Of a stretch of 14,153 nucleotides of DNA, positions 7,500-14,153 are shown piece by piece. Position numbers and translations under genes: made by a program. The DNA is from Acidobacteriota bacterium (GTDB lineage: Bacteria; Acidobacteriota; Blastocatellia; Pyrinomonadales; Pyrinomonadaceae), in the NCBI GenBank assembly GCA_029777145.1, contig JAKOSS010000449.1, positions 1 to 14,153 of the forward strand, given 5' to 3'. The stretch's first letter is position 1, and every line of letters begins with the position of its first letter. The notes beneath the pieces are model-generated. The model did not search any database. It had not been told where the DNA came from and saw only the letters and a list, made by a program, of their open reading frames with translations.

Positions 7500-7542
7500 T
7501 AAAATTAAGACGGCATTGATCTTAGGATTTGCGAAGGCAACT

Positions 7543-8271
7543 ATGAAGATATGTCCCCAATGCGGCCAGAATTACGACGATGACGTGAATTTCTGTCTGA
7601 CAGACGGCGCGAACCTCGACTTTTCATCCGCGCCGACGATCGCGAGCGTCGAAATGCCGACCGTTATCCGCAGTTCTCCGGCGATCATCCCGATCGAACA
7701 ACAACCGTCGTTCCAGCAACAGTTTCAACCCCAATTCCCGCCGGCTCAGCCGGTTGCGCCGACGCGTTCGGGATCCGGACTGCTCTATGCGGTGATCGGA
7801 TTCCTGGTGTTTGTGATCGTCGCCGGCGGCATCGGCTTCACCATCTACGCTTTGCGTCCCGCCGCCAACGACGACCGCGGAAAGGCGACGTCAAATTCGA
7901 CTCCGTCGGGCGGTTCGAAGGACGAGATCTCGGATGAAAAGGAAAAGCTGAAGGCCGACCAAGATAGGCTTGACGAAGAACGCCGGAAACTCGAGCAGGA
8001 CAAAAAGGCGCTCGACGAGAAGAAAAAGCAGACTCCGACGCCGATGCAGACGCCGCCGCCGCAGACGCAGTATCGAATGGCCTACATCATTGACCCGCCG
8101 ACGAATGTCCGCGCAACTCCGAACGGTCGCATCATCTGCGTCATCCGCCAGCGGAACGCGCCGGTATCGATCATCGGCCCGACCGGCGTGACCGACAGCA
8201 ACGGCACCTGGTATTACACCGACGCCTGCGGCCAGCGCGGCGTGATCCATTCAAGTCAGTTCAGATATTGA
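7543..8271 (+). CDS. Membrane protein with zinc ribbon, coiled coil and SH3-like domain
   Basis: Function unknown; the architecture is clear. Residues 1-22 form a zinc ribbon, MKICPQCGQNYDDDVNFC, with C4-x2-C7 and C18 (fourth ligand position unclear; D21-G22 follows). Residues 30-78 are a Pro/Gln-rich linker. Residues 79-104 (GLLYAVIGFLVFVIVAGGIGFTIYAL) are a single transmembrane helix. Residues about 126-163 are a charged, heptad-like coiled coil (DEKEKLKADQDRLDEERRKL). Residues about 178-242 are a bacterial SH3-like domain (NVRATPNG...GTWYYTDACGQRGVIHSSQF). Orientation is probably ribbon inside, SH3 domain outside, binding cell wall; this is inference. ATG 7543 is preferred over TTG 7516 because it places the ribbon at the N-terminus and has AAGG (7534-7537) upstream. 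It converges on hslO with a 9-bp gap. Confidence 0.85.
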   Translation: MKICPQCGQNYDDDVNFCLTDGANLDFSSAPTIASVEMPTVIRSSPAIIPIEQQPSFQQQFQPQFPPAQPVAPTRSGSGLLYAVIGFLVFVIVAGGIGFTIYALRPAANDDRGKATSNSTPSGGSKDEISDEKEKLKADQDRLDEERRKLEQDKKALDEKKKQTPTPMQTPPPQTQYRMAYIIDPPTNVRATPNGRIICVIRQRNAPVSIIGPTGVTDSNGTWYYTDACGQRGVIHSSQFRY

Positions 8272-8280
8272 GTTTCCGGA

Positions 8281-9165
8281 TCAGGAATCGAGGATCGCGC
8301 GCAGGTCGTCCTCGCCGAGTTTGTACTCCGCGTTGCAGAATCCGCAGGTCATCGTCGCGCCTTTGTCCTCTTCGAGCATCGAGCGCACTTCGGCCTTTCC
8401 GAGCGAGGCGATCAGGCTGACCGCGCGTTCGAAGGAACAGTTGCAGGCAAATTGCACGTCCTTCTCGCCCAGGATCTCGAAATCGATGACTCCGAGCATC
8501 AGTTTGATCAGGTCCTCGGGCGTCGCGCCGTCGCGGATCGCCTCGGTCACGTTCGGTGCATGAAGGATCGTGTCCTCGATCATCACCGCGATGTTCGGAT
8601 TCGCCGTCGGAAGCATCTGGATCATGACGCCGCCGGCATGCCGGACGTACGGTTCCTCAGCCTGAAGCGTTACTCCGAGCATGACCGCCGACGGGATCTG
8701 TTCGCTCTTGAGCAGGTAGTTCGCGATGTCTTCGGCGATCTCTCCGGTCTCGATCTGGACTGATCCGACGTAAGGCTCGGGACGAAATCCGAGTTCGAAT
8801 CCCGTTTCGCGAACGACGTTGATCATCCCTTTCCCGACGATCCCGGGAACATCGAAACTGCCGTCGTCGCGCTGCGGACGATCGGCCGAGGGGTTGCGCG
8901 CATAGCCGCGCACGTTGCCGTTGGCGAGCGCTTCGGCAACGAGTCCTTCGACCTCCCCTTCGGCATCGATCCGAACCGTTAACCGATCGTACTCCTTGAG
9001 GCTCGATCCCAGCAGGAGCGTGCCGGTCAATAGGCGTCCGAGCGCGACCGACGCCGTCGGCGAAGTCTGATGGCGCCGCACCGCTTCGCGGACGATGTCC
9101 GTCGTGATCGCTGCCATAACGCGGACGGTGGCGTCCGCCGCAAGTCCATGAATCAACTTATCCAT
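8281..9165 (-). CDS. hslO: Hsp33 redox-regulated chaperone (HslO)
   Basis: Hsp33 is a cytosolic holdase chaperone activated by oxidation of a C-terminal zinc centre during oxidative and heat stress. Family features seen: MDKLIHGLAADATVRVMAA at the start, SPTASVALGRLLTGTLLLGS (about 35-54), GNVRGYARNP (about 83-92), and the four zinc/redox cysteines C241-x-C243 and C274-x2-C277 (FACNCSFERA and MTCGFCNAEYKLGEDDL). All four ligands are present, so the redox switch should be functional. ATG 9165 is chosen because it gives the canonical MDK(L/I)..GL start and a normal 294 aa; a TTG at 9201 would add 12 unrelated residues. No strong Shine-Dalgarno sequence is visible. It is convergent with the SH3-domain gene and divergent from nrdJ. 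Confidence 0.96.
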   Translation of the reverse strand: MDKLIHGLAADATVRVMAAITTDIVREAVRRHQTSPTASVALGRLLTGTLLLGSSLKEYDRLTVRIDAEGEVEGLVAEALANGNVRGYARNPSADRPQRDDGSFDVPGIVGKGMINVVRETGFELGFRPEPYVGSVQIETGEIAEDIANYLLKSEQIPSAVMLGVTLQAEEPYVRHAGGVMIQMLPTANPNIAVMIEDTILHAPNVTEAIRDGATPEDLIKLMLGVIDFEILGEKDVQFACNCSFERAVSLIASLGKAEVRSMLEEDKGATMTCGFCNAEYKLGEDDLRAILDS

Positions 9166-9206
9166 TACTGACAGTTTGTTGGACGGCCGAATCGTAGTCA
9201 AACCAG

Positions 9207-9326
9207 TTGGAATTTCGGATTTCGGAAATCGGATTTGGCTCCGATTCGGGAGAATTCATTTCATTCGCGGATCCGATCGGCTACCGGACGCCGGATCCAA
9301 AATCCAAAATCGAAAATCAAAAATCG
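9207..9326. repeat. Dispersed palindromic intergenic repeat, hslO-nrdJ region
   Basis: The left arm (9207-9246) is made of TTTCGGATTTCGG-type units. The right arm (9293-9326) is made of ATCCAAAATCCAAAATCG-type units that are imperfectly complementary. They enclose about 46 bp. Composition and arrangement match the copies at 1412, 4701 and 6260. The 9166-9590 gap otherwise holds only the nrdJ control elements listed separately. Confidence 0.6.
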
Positions 9327-9383
9327 GCAAACCTCAGGAAATACTTTAACTTACCCGATATATGTGTGACTCATTTGTTTTGG

Positions 9384-9399
9384 GCACAATATATTGTGT
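9384..9399. promoter_or_regulatory. NrdR box upstream of nrdJ
   Basis: GCACAATATATTGTGT contains the perfect 14-bp palindrome CACAATATATTGTG (9385-9398). It agrees with the published NrdR consensus acaCwAtATaTwGtgt at 15 of 16 positions. NrdR is the zinc-finger/ATP-cone repressor of ribonucleotide reductase genes, and the box lies 9 bp before the nrdJ -35 element. NrdR boxes usually come in tandem pairs about 31 bp apart. A degenerate partner, ACCCGATATAT-GTGT, at 9354-9368 (centre about 30 bp upstream) fits if a one-base deletion is allowed. Confidence 0.85.
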
Positions 9400-9408
9400 T
9401 CTTTTCTG

Positions 9409-9438
9409 TTGACATCCGAAATTCCAATCGGGTATATT
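9409..9438 (+). promoter_or_regulatory. Sigma-70-type promoter of nrdJ
   Basis: Consensus -35 TTGACA (9409-9414) and -10 TATATT (9433-9438) with an 18-bp spacer, start point near 9445. This gives a leader of about 145 nt before the nrdJ ATG. The NrdR box sits just upstream. Confidence 0.7.
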
Positions 9439-9445
9439 TCAACTC

Positions 9446-9480
9446 GCCCCAAACATGAACTATTCCCAAGGATTTGGGGC
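9446..9480 (+). other. Leader hairpin at the 5' end of the nrdJ transcript
   Basis: GCCCCAAA (9446-9453) pairs perfectly with TTTGGGGC (9473-9480) around a 19-nt loop. It would be the first structure of the nrdJ mRNA if transcription starts near 9445. A second small hairpin, GCATT-CAA-AATGC (9509-9521), follows. Neither is followed by a U-tract. It could protect the mRNA end or be part of a longer regulatory fold; I recognise no known riboswitch, and no cobalamin-riboswitch B12 box is seen. Confidence 0.45.
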
Positions 9481-9590
9481 TCGGTCAGAGATTTTACATC
9501 TACCACACGCATTCAAAATGCACAAAAAAGTAGTAAGATTTAGAAATACAGAATAACTGTCTCTAACAGACGCTGAGGAGAATTTCGAAT

Positions 9591-12500
9591 ATGAGTACAG
9601 TCTTCGAGCCTGTCGTATCGGGCGGCTTTGTCGCCAAAAATGGTCAAACTAACGGAAACGGAACGGGAGCGGCGCTCAAGCGCAACATCAAACCGCTCGG
9701 CTTGAACGCCCAAAAGGTCGTCAGCAAACGTTACTCGCTGAAGGACGTCAACGGCGATCCGCTTGAAACTTGGGACGATATCGTCCGACGAGTCGTCGGC
9801 CACGTTTCGTCGGCCGAGAACGATCCGATCCAGCGCGACTATTTTTACGACTCGATGACCGAGATCATGCTCAATCGCGAATTCGTCCCCAACACGCCGT
9901 GTCTCGTTAATGCCGGCAAACCGAAGGGACAGCTCGCCGCGTGCTTCGTCCTCAACGTCCCCGACTCCATCGAAGGGATCATGCAGCATGCGTCGAATGT
10001 CGCGATCATTCACCAGACCGGCGGCGGAACCGGAATGACTTACGAGTTCCTCCGGCCGGCCGGATCGATGGTCAACTCGACCCGGGGCGTTGCGTCCGGC
10101 CCGGTGAGTTTCATGAACATCGTCAACGGCACGACCGAGGTCGTGAAGCAGGGCGGCGTCCGCCGCGGTGCGAACATGGGAATCCTCAGCATCAAGCACC
10201 CGGACGTTCTCCGCTTCATCCATGCCAAGAACGATCAGCACTCGCTGACCAACTTCAATATCTCGGTCACGGTCACCGACGATTTCATGAAGGCGGTCGA
10301 CGAAAAGGCCTGGTTCCAGACCGACTTCGACGGCGAAGCCTGGAACCAAGCGGTCCACGATCCCGTCACGGGCGGTGATTACGTGGTTTACCGGCGCCCC
10401 GACGGCGAGACCGTGACCTTCGCGGACAAACTCGCGTTCGAAACCGCCGATCTTTCGGATTGCTCGACCGAGAATCCGCCGGCACCGGGAATGGTCTTCG
10501 CGCCCGACATCTGGAACCGCGTCGTCGCGTCGGCGCACAAATACGCCGAGCCCGGCATCATCTTCATCGACGAGGTCAACCGACACAATCACATGATCTC
10601 GACGATGGGGCCGATCCACGCCTGTAATCCATGTGTTACTGGGGATACACTTGTCGCCGTTGCGGATGGCAGAGGCAATGTTTCAATCGAAGAACTTGCC
10701 GAACAGGGCGCGGACGTACCGGTATTCGCATTGAACGACCGTGGCAAGCTAGTCGTTAGGATGATGCGGAATCCGCGAATTACAGGCCTAGAAGAGAACG
10801 TATTCATGGTCACTCTGGATGATGGCTCAACGATCAAGGCAACTGCCAATCATAAGTTCCTCATTCGAGGTGGCGGCTACAAGCGCGTCGATGAGCTTAA
10901 GGCAGGTGATAGTTTGCACATCATGTCGCGATTCCACGCTTCGCTCAAAGACCTTTTTCCAGATGCGAACTCACGTTCCCAGGACTACATCTGGGTCAAC
11001 AACGGCGGTCAGGCCTCGAACAAAGCGGAGCATCGACTAATAGCCGAATTCCACCAGAATCTAGGTAGGATCCCGGCGGGTTACGTGGTTCATCATATTG
11101 ATTTCAATGCGCAGAATAACCACCCTGACAACCTAATGTTGATGACCGTCGAGGAGCACGATCGTCTGCACGCGGATGCGATGATTGGAGCCAATAACCC
11201 GATGGTCCGTGCTCAATCCGAATGGAGCGCTGAGAAATGGGCAGCGTACAGTCAGAAGATGTCAGTTGCCACGACGGGAGTGAGAAATGGCCGGTACAGC
11301 GGGTTCAGCAACGAGGAACTGAGGAAGTTTGCTCTTGAATTCACCCAACAGCTGGGCCGTAGATTCTCCGCAAAGGAATGGGCAAACTTCGCTGCGCAGA
11401 GGGGATTACCGACCCAGTTTTCAAAATGGCGAAATGACCATTTGGGTGGGTTGCTCGGATTTTCGAAATGGGCGGCAGCCGAGCTGGGATTTGAACATTC
11501 TGACAAAGATCCGCGCTCCGTCCGTTACTACCTTGATCTAACTGCACAAGGATACGACTGTGATTTCATTGATGGACATGTTCACATCAACAAGAACTGC
11601 GAGGTCTGCGGCTCGCAGTTTGTAACGACTCCATTCCGTCGAGAAAGTGGCGTTTGTTCGCCTTCGTGCGCCTTGCGATCATACCGGAATACTGTTCCGA
11701 ATTGGGACGCAAATCGGCTTAGAAAATCAAAAGCTGGACACGAACGCAGAAAAGCACAACTACGTGCACTTCAGGTTGAAACTTACCTGGAGTGTCGCGC
11801 CGGCGGAAAAGCCAACAAAAGGGATTGGATTGACGCTTGCAAAGCAAAAGGGATCAGTGTCGAGATTTCCAGACCTACGAGTCCATTTCGTAGCTACGCA
11901 GCGCTGAAAGAAACGGCCATGATGACGAATCACAAGGTCGTTTCGGTCGAATTCGTGGGCACTGAGACGGTTTATAACGGAACTGTAGACGAGTTTCATA
12001 ATTTCTTTGTTGGCGGATTCGAATCCACCACGAAGGACGGAAAGCCCCTTTTCTCATACATTAACAACCGGCAGTGTGGCGAACAGATGCTCCACTTCAA
12101 TAATTCGTGCAACCTCGGATCGATCGACGTCGCCAAATTTTACAAGCCGGGCGGCGACGGCACCGACATGGACGCGAACGTCGACTGGGAACGTCTGGCG
12201 CACGCGACGCACCTGAGCACACGATTCCTCGACAATGTCGTCGACGCCGGCCACTTCCCGCTTCCGGAGATCGATGACGTCGTCAAGCGCACGCGGCCGG
12301 TCGGACTCGGGATCATGGGATTCGCTGATCTTTGCCTCAATTTGAAGGTAACCTACGGCAACCAGGACTCGATCGAGCTGATGGAAAAGGTGATGGGTTT
12401 CGTCCGTCGCGAAGCATGGAAGGCCTCGCTCGCGCTCGGCGCGGAAAAGGGCACCTTCCCGGAACTCGAAGGAAACCGTGAAGATTACGCGAAGTTTATC

Positions 12501-13586
12501 TACGACGAAATCGGAATTTCGCGAGATACGCCGCTGACGCCGCGCAATTACGAGGTCACGACGATCGCCCCAACCGGAACGATCTCACTCGTCGCCGAAA
12601 CGTCGTCGGGCATCGAACCGAACTTCTCATGGGCGTACGTCCGCCGCGACACGCTCGGTGAACGTCACTACGTGCACACGCTGGCGGCGCAGGCGCTCGG
12701 CGTCGATGTCGATCAATCGAACGAAGATTCGATCCGCGAAGCGGCGAATTACGTCGTCGAGCACATGGACGAGCTGCCGTCATACTTCATATCGGCGATG
12801 GACATCACGTCGCACCAGCACGTCAAGGTCCTTGCCGGTGCCCAGAAGCACGTCGACAATTCGATCTCGAAGACCTGCAACGGCGCGGCCGACGACACCG
12901 TCGAATCGGTCGACAAGCTCTACCGGATGGCAAAGGATCTGGGCTGCAAGGCCGTCAGCTACTATCGCGACGGCAGCCGCGAAGGTCAGGTTCTGACGTC
13001 GATGAAGGCGGAAGAAAAGAAACAGACCGAAGAAGCAGCGGAGGATTCGGTCGGGCAGAATCACGAATTCGTGGTCGTCGAACGAATCCCGGATGCGGCG
13101 CATATCGAGCGTCCGCGCGAACTTAGCGGATCAACGTGGCGCATTCCGTTCGACGGTGTAAATCTCTACGTCACGGTCAACCACAACGGCGAGCGCGTGC
13201 TCGAGGTTTTCGCGACTGGGCCGATCTCGGAAGGTGTCGGTTTGCTCGCGTCGAAGATGCTCCGTGGCGGATTCGAAGTCAAGGAAGTCGCGCGCAGCCT
13301 TAACAAGGTGACCGGAACGCACGCGGTTTGGTTCAATGAGCGCCTGCTGACGTCGCCGGAACAGGCGATCGCCGAATGCCTGCTCCTGATCGACCGCCGG
13401 ATCAAGAACCTCCCGGCATCGGAACGGCAGCTCAGCAAGATGCAAGCGAAGTCTGCGGAAGTCGAAGCGTTTGCCGAACATAAGATGGGAAATCTGATCG
13501 GTGAATGTCCCGAATGCCGTGGCCAACTTGAGCATGCTTCGGGTTGCGATTTCTGCCGCGACTGCGGTTATTCAAAGTGCAAGTGA
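9591..13586 (+). CDS. nrdJ: Adenosylcobalamin-dependent class II ribonucleotide reductase, intein-containing
   Basis: Reduces ribonucleotides to deoxyribonucleotides using adenosylcobalamin to generate a thiyl radical, with or without oxygen. The 1331-residue precursor is 850 residues of reductase plus a 481-residue intein. N-extein motifs: [22 protein letters not shown] with probable redox Cys118, [19 protein letters not shown] (141-159), [18 protein letters not shown] (190-207) and NFNISVTV (221-228). The active-site N-P-C-G-E motif is split: N346-P347, then the intein, then C829-G-E. C-extein motifs: [19 protein letters not shown] and [19 protein letters not shown]; then a TSCPD-type domain ([12 protein letters not shown]...[12 protein letters not shown]) and a terminal Cys-rich tail with C1306, C1309, C1319, C1322, C1325 and C1330 that probably re-reduces the active site. 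GAGGAG (9575-9580) supports the ATG. Activity requires splicing. Likely repressed by NrdR. Confidence 0.97.
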   Translation: MSTVFEPVVSGGFVAKNGQTNGNGTGAALKRNIKPLGLNAQKVVSKRYSLKDVNGDPLETWDDIVRRVVGHVSSAENDPIQRDYFYDSMTEIMLNREFVPNTPCLVNAGKPKGQLAACFVLNVPDSIEGIMQHASNVAIIHQTGGGTGMTYEFLRPAGSMVNSTRGVASGPVSFMNIVNGTTEVVKQGGVRRGANMGILSIKHPDVLRFIHAKNDQHSLTNFNISVTVTDDFMKAVDEKAWFQTDFDGEAWNQAVHDPVTGGDYVVYRRPDGETVTFADKLAFETADLSDCSTENPPAPGMVFAPDIWNRVVASAHKYAEPGIIFIDEVNRHNHMISTMGPIHACNPCVTGDTLVAVADGRGNVSIEELAEQGADVPVFALNDRGKLVVRMMRNPRITGLEENVFMVTLDDGSTIKATANHKFLIRGGGYKRVDELKAGDSLHIMSRFHASLKDLFPDANSRSQDYIWVNNGGQASNKAEHRLIAEFHQNLGRIPAGYVVHHIDFNAQNNHPDNLMLMTVEEHDRLHADAMIGANNPMVRAQSEWSAEKWAAYSQKMSVATTGVRNGRYSGFSNEELRKFALEFTQQLGRRFSAKEWANFAAQRGLPTQFSKWRNDHLGGLLGFSKWAAAELGFEHSDKDPRSVRYYLDLTAQGYDCDFIDGHVHINKNCEVCGSQFVTTPFRRESGVCSPSCALRSYRNTVPNWDANRLRKSKAGHERRKAQLRALQVETYLECRAGGKANKRDWIDACKAKGISVEISRPTSPFRSYAALKETAMMTNHKVVSVEFVGTETVYNGTVDEFHNFFVGGFESTTKDGKPLFSYINNRQCGEQMLHFNNSCNLGSIDVAKFYKPGGDGTDMDANVDWERLAHATHLSTRFLDNVVDAGHFPLPEIDDVVKRTRPVGLGIMGFADLCLNLKVTYGNQDSIELMEKVMGFVRREAWKASLALGAEKGTFPELEGNREDYAKFIYDEIGISRDTPLTPRNYEVTTIAPTGTISLVAETSSGIEPNFSWAYVRRDTLGERHYVHTLAAQALGVDVDQSNEDSIREAANYVVEHMDELPSYFISAMDITSHQHVKVLAGAQKHVDNSISKTCNGAADDTVESVDKLYRMAKDLGCKAVSYYRDGSREGQVLTSMKAEEKKQTEEAAEDSVGQNHEFVVVERIPDAAHIERPRELSGSTWRIPFDGVNLYVTVNHNGERVLEVFATGPISEGVGLLASKMLRGGFEVKEVARSLNKVTGTHAVWFNERLLTSPEQAIAECLLLIDRRIKNLPASERQLSKMQAKSAEVEAFAEHKMGNLIGECPECRGQLEHASGCDFCRDCGYSKCK
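10632..12074 (+). mobile_element. Intein with HNH homing-endonuclease and zinc-finger-like module, in nrdJ
   Basis: A protein intron of 481 residues (348-828 of the precursor). Block A is [10 protein letters not shown] with nucleophile C348. Block B is TANHKF (418-423). Block F is [17 protein letters not shown] (793-809). The reconstituted extein reads ACNP|CGEQML, restoring the invariant NPCGE motif, and fixes both boundaries. Between the Hint halves lies an HNH nuclease, [20 protein letters not shown] with H501, H502, N510, N514 and a further EEHDRLH (521-527). Then comes a region with probable DNA-binding helices, and a Cys4 finger-like motif C670-x2-C673...C689-x3-C693. The last residues are SYINNRQ, so the intein ends in Gln, not Asn, with Arg, not His, before it. 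Sampled 60-bp lines are 42-57% GC versus 60-70% in the exteins, suggesting transfer. Confidence 0.95.
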
Positions 13587-13609
13587 TCCGATCTTGATCG
13601 ATGGACAAC

Positions 13610-13641
13610 GCCGCGCCTTTCGGGACGCGGCTTTTTTATTT
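13610..13641 (+). terminator. Rho-independent terminator of nrdJ
   Basis: The stem GCCGCG (13610-13615) pairs with CGCGGC (13626-13631), with inner CC/GG pairing around a small TTTC loop and a bulged A. It is followed by TTTTTTATTT (13632-13641) and lies 24 bp after the nrdJ stop codon. It has a classic GC stem plus U-tract. Confidence 0.9.
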
Positions 13642-13644
13642 CAA

Positions 13645-14010
13645 GATTCCAGCCCTTCAGGATTCCAGCGGCCTGCTGCCGATTCCAAGAATTCCGCGGC
13701 CTGCGGCCGATTCCAAGATTCCAGCGGCCTGCTGCCGATTCCAAGAATTCCTGCGGCCTGCTGCCGATTCCAAGTTTCCAGCGGCCTGCGGCCGATTCCA
13801 AGAATTCCAGCGGCCTGCGGCCGATTCCAAGATTCCGGCGGCCTGCGGCCGATTCTAAGATTCCAGCGGCCTGCTGCAGATTCCAAGATTCCAGCGGCCT
13901 GCGGCCGATTCCAAGAATTCCAGCGGCCTGCTGCAGATTCCAAGAATTCCGCGGCGTGCGACCGATTCCAAGATTCCAGCGGCCTGCGGCCGATTCCAAG
14001 TTTCTGGGGA
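13645..14010. repeat. Tandem minisatellite of 28/29-bp units
   Basis: Eleven full units run head-to-tail with starts at 13681, 13709, 13737, 13766, 13794, 13823, 13851, 13879, 13907, 13936 and 13964. They are flanked by shorter partial units at 13645, 13661 and 13992. Each unit is itself bipartite: two GATTCCA copies (often joined by A or AA, sometimes degraded to GAATTCC or GTTTCCA), then two GCGGCC copies joined by T, the second often mutated to GCTGCC or GCTGCA. Units are 28 bp, or 29 bp where GAATTCC replaces GATTCC. There are no unique spacers. The period is not a multiple of three, and open frames run through it on both strands, so those frames are products of the repeat rather than genes. 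This accounts for most of the 13587-14153 gene-free stretch. Confidence 0.95.
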
Positions 14011-14022
14011 TTCAATATTGCA

Positions 14023-14066
14023 GGAGCCTTTCGGAGTGTTCACCGAACGCTGATCTGAAAGGCTCC
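14023..14066. other. Long two-step hairpin after the minisatellite
   Basis: GGAGCCTTTC (14023-14032) pairs perfectly over 10 bp with GAAAGGCTCC (14057-14066). Inside it, AGTGTTC (14035-14041) pairs with GAACGCT (14045-14051) with one G-U, leaving an ACC loop. There is no U-tract on either strand, so it is not a standard terminator. It may be a REP-like element or structured RNA. Confidence 0.5.
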
Positions 14067-14153
14067 CGGGTTTGTGATTCACTCGCCGCCGCGGCCTTTC
14101 GCACCGATTCGCGTTTCTTCTCGGGCAGATCTTTTTCTTTGACCGCTAACTCA
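14067..14153 (-). other. Right edge: possible 3' end of a minus-strand gene, unresolved
   Basis: Two minus-strand frames are open into the window edge. One reads ELAVKEKDLPEKKRESVRKA and onward and continues through the hairpin to a stop at 14012-14014. Another has an in-frame stop at about 14152 and cannot extend out. The Lys/Glu/Ala-rich first reading looks somewhat protein-like, but it is too short and too featureless to call a gene. Confidence 0.2.

Noticed and set aside
9165..9201. TTG start at 9201 for hslO
   Set aside because: Adds 12 residues before the canonical MDKLIHGLAAD start of Hsp33; ATG 9165 gives normal length.
9440..9590. Cobalamin riboswitch in the nrdJ leader
   Set aside because: Considered because the enzyme uses B12, but no B12-box-like motif or the expected long multi-stem fold is visible, and the leader is short for that class.
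9540..10619. A 359-residue minus-strand open frame opposite the nrdJ start
   Set aside because: Antisense shadow; its composition mirrors nrdJ codons and it would run through the nrdJ leader and ribosome-binding site.
9591..13586. Two separate genes or a frameshifted nrdJ
   Set aside because: The reading frame is continuous through both intein junctions and the exteins rejoin exactly at NP|CGE; it is one intein-containing gene.
13645..14010. Possible CRISPR array
   Set aside because: Units are contiguous with a 28/29-bp period and no unique spacers between repeats, and no cas gene is nearby; this is a tandem minisatellite.
13501..14058. A 185-residue plus-strand open frame, and three minus-strand frames, through the minisatellite
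   Set aside because: The plus-strand frame overlaps the nrdJ 3' end in another frame and crosses the terminator. The peptides only mirror the repeat (SSGLRPIP / QQAAGILG) on both strands.

Overview
This is a moderately GC-rich bacterial chromosome segment. Hand-counted exteins of the ribonucleotide reductase run about 60-70% GC. Gene content, codon use and the dispersed A/T-rich palindromic intergenic repeats (GATTTCGG / AAATCCAAAATC type) suggest an Acidobacteriota-like genome, possibly Blastocatellia/Pyrinomonadaceae. That placement is inference; nothing here proves it. All features except the intein look like ordinary chromosome, with no transposase, integrase or phage gene.

Layout. (1) 165-2612, + strand: a tRNA-Leu(CAA) with its own promoter, then queA (queuosine synthesis), a RimI-like GNAT acetyltransferase and thiE (thiamine phosphate synthase), closely packed and probably co-transcribed. 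(2) 2751-4700, + strand: a PilT/PilU-family retraction ATPase followed by a zinc-finger/pseudo-receiver protein of unknown function. (3) 4819-7387, - strand: nadM (NMN adenylyltransferase fused to a Nudix domain) followed by nadV (nicotinamide phosphoribosyltransferase). Together these make a two-step, non-deamidating route nicotinamide -> NMN -> NAD. (4) 7543-8271, + strand: a membrane protein with zinc ribbon, TM helix, coiled coil and SH3-like domain, divergent from nadM across a palindrome-rich intergenic region. (5) 8281-9165, - strand: hslO (Hsp33 redox chaperone). (6) 9166-9590: a regulatory region with an intergenic repeat, a near-consensus NrdR box, a strong sigma-70-type promoter and a leader hairpin. 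(7) 9591-13586, + strand: nrdJ, the B12-dependent class II ribonucleotide reductase, split by a 481-residue HNH-type intein placed directly before the active-site cysteine of the NPCGE motif. (8) 13610-14153: a rho-independent terminator, then about eleven tandem 28/29-bp minisatellite units, a long hairpin and an unresolved right edge.

The most interesting region is nrdJ. The intein is lower in GC than its host, carries an HNH nuclease and a Cys4 zinc-finger-like module, and ends in Arg-Gln instead of His-Asn, with an unusually long tail after the HNF block. The gene also sits behind a recognisable NrdR operator. The minisatellite immediately 3' of the nrdJ terminator and the dispersed palindromic repeats are the other unexplained structures.
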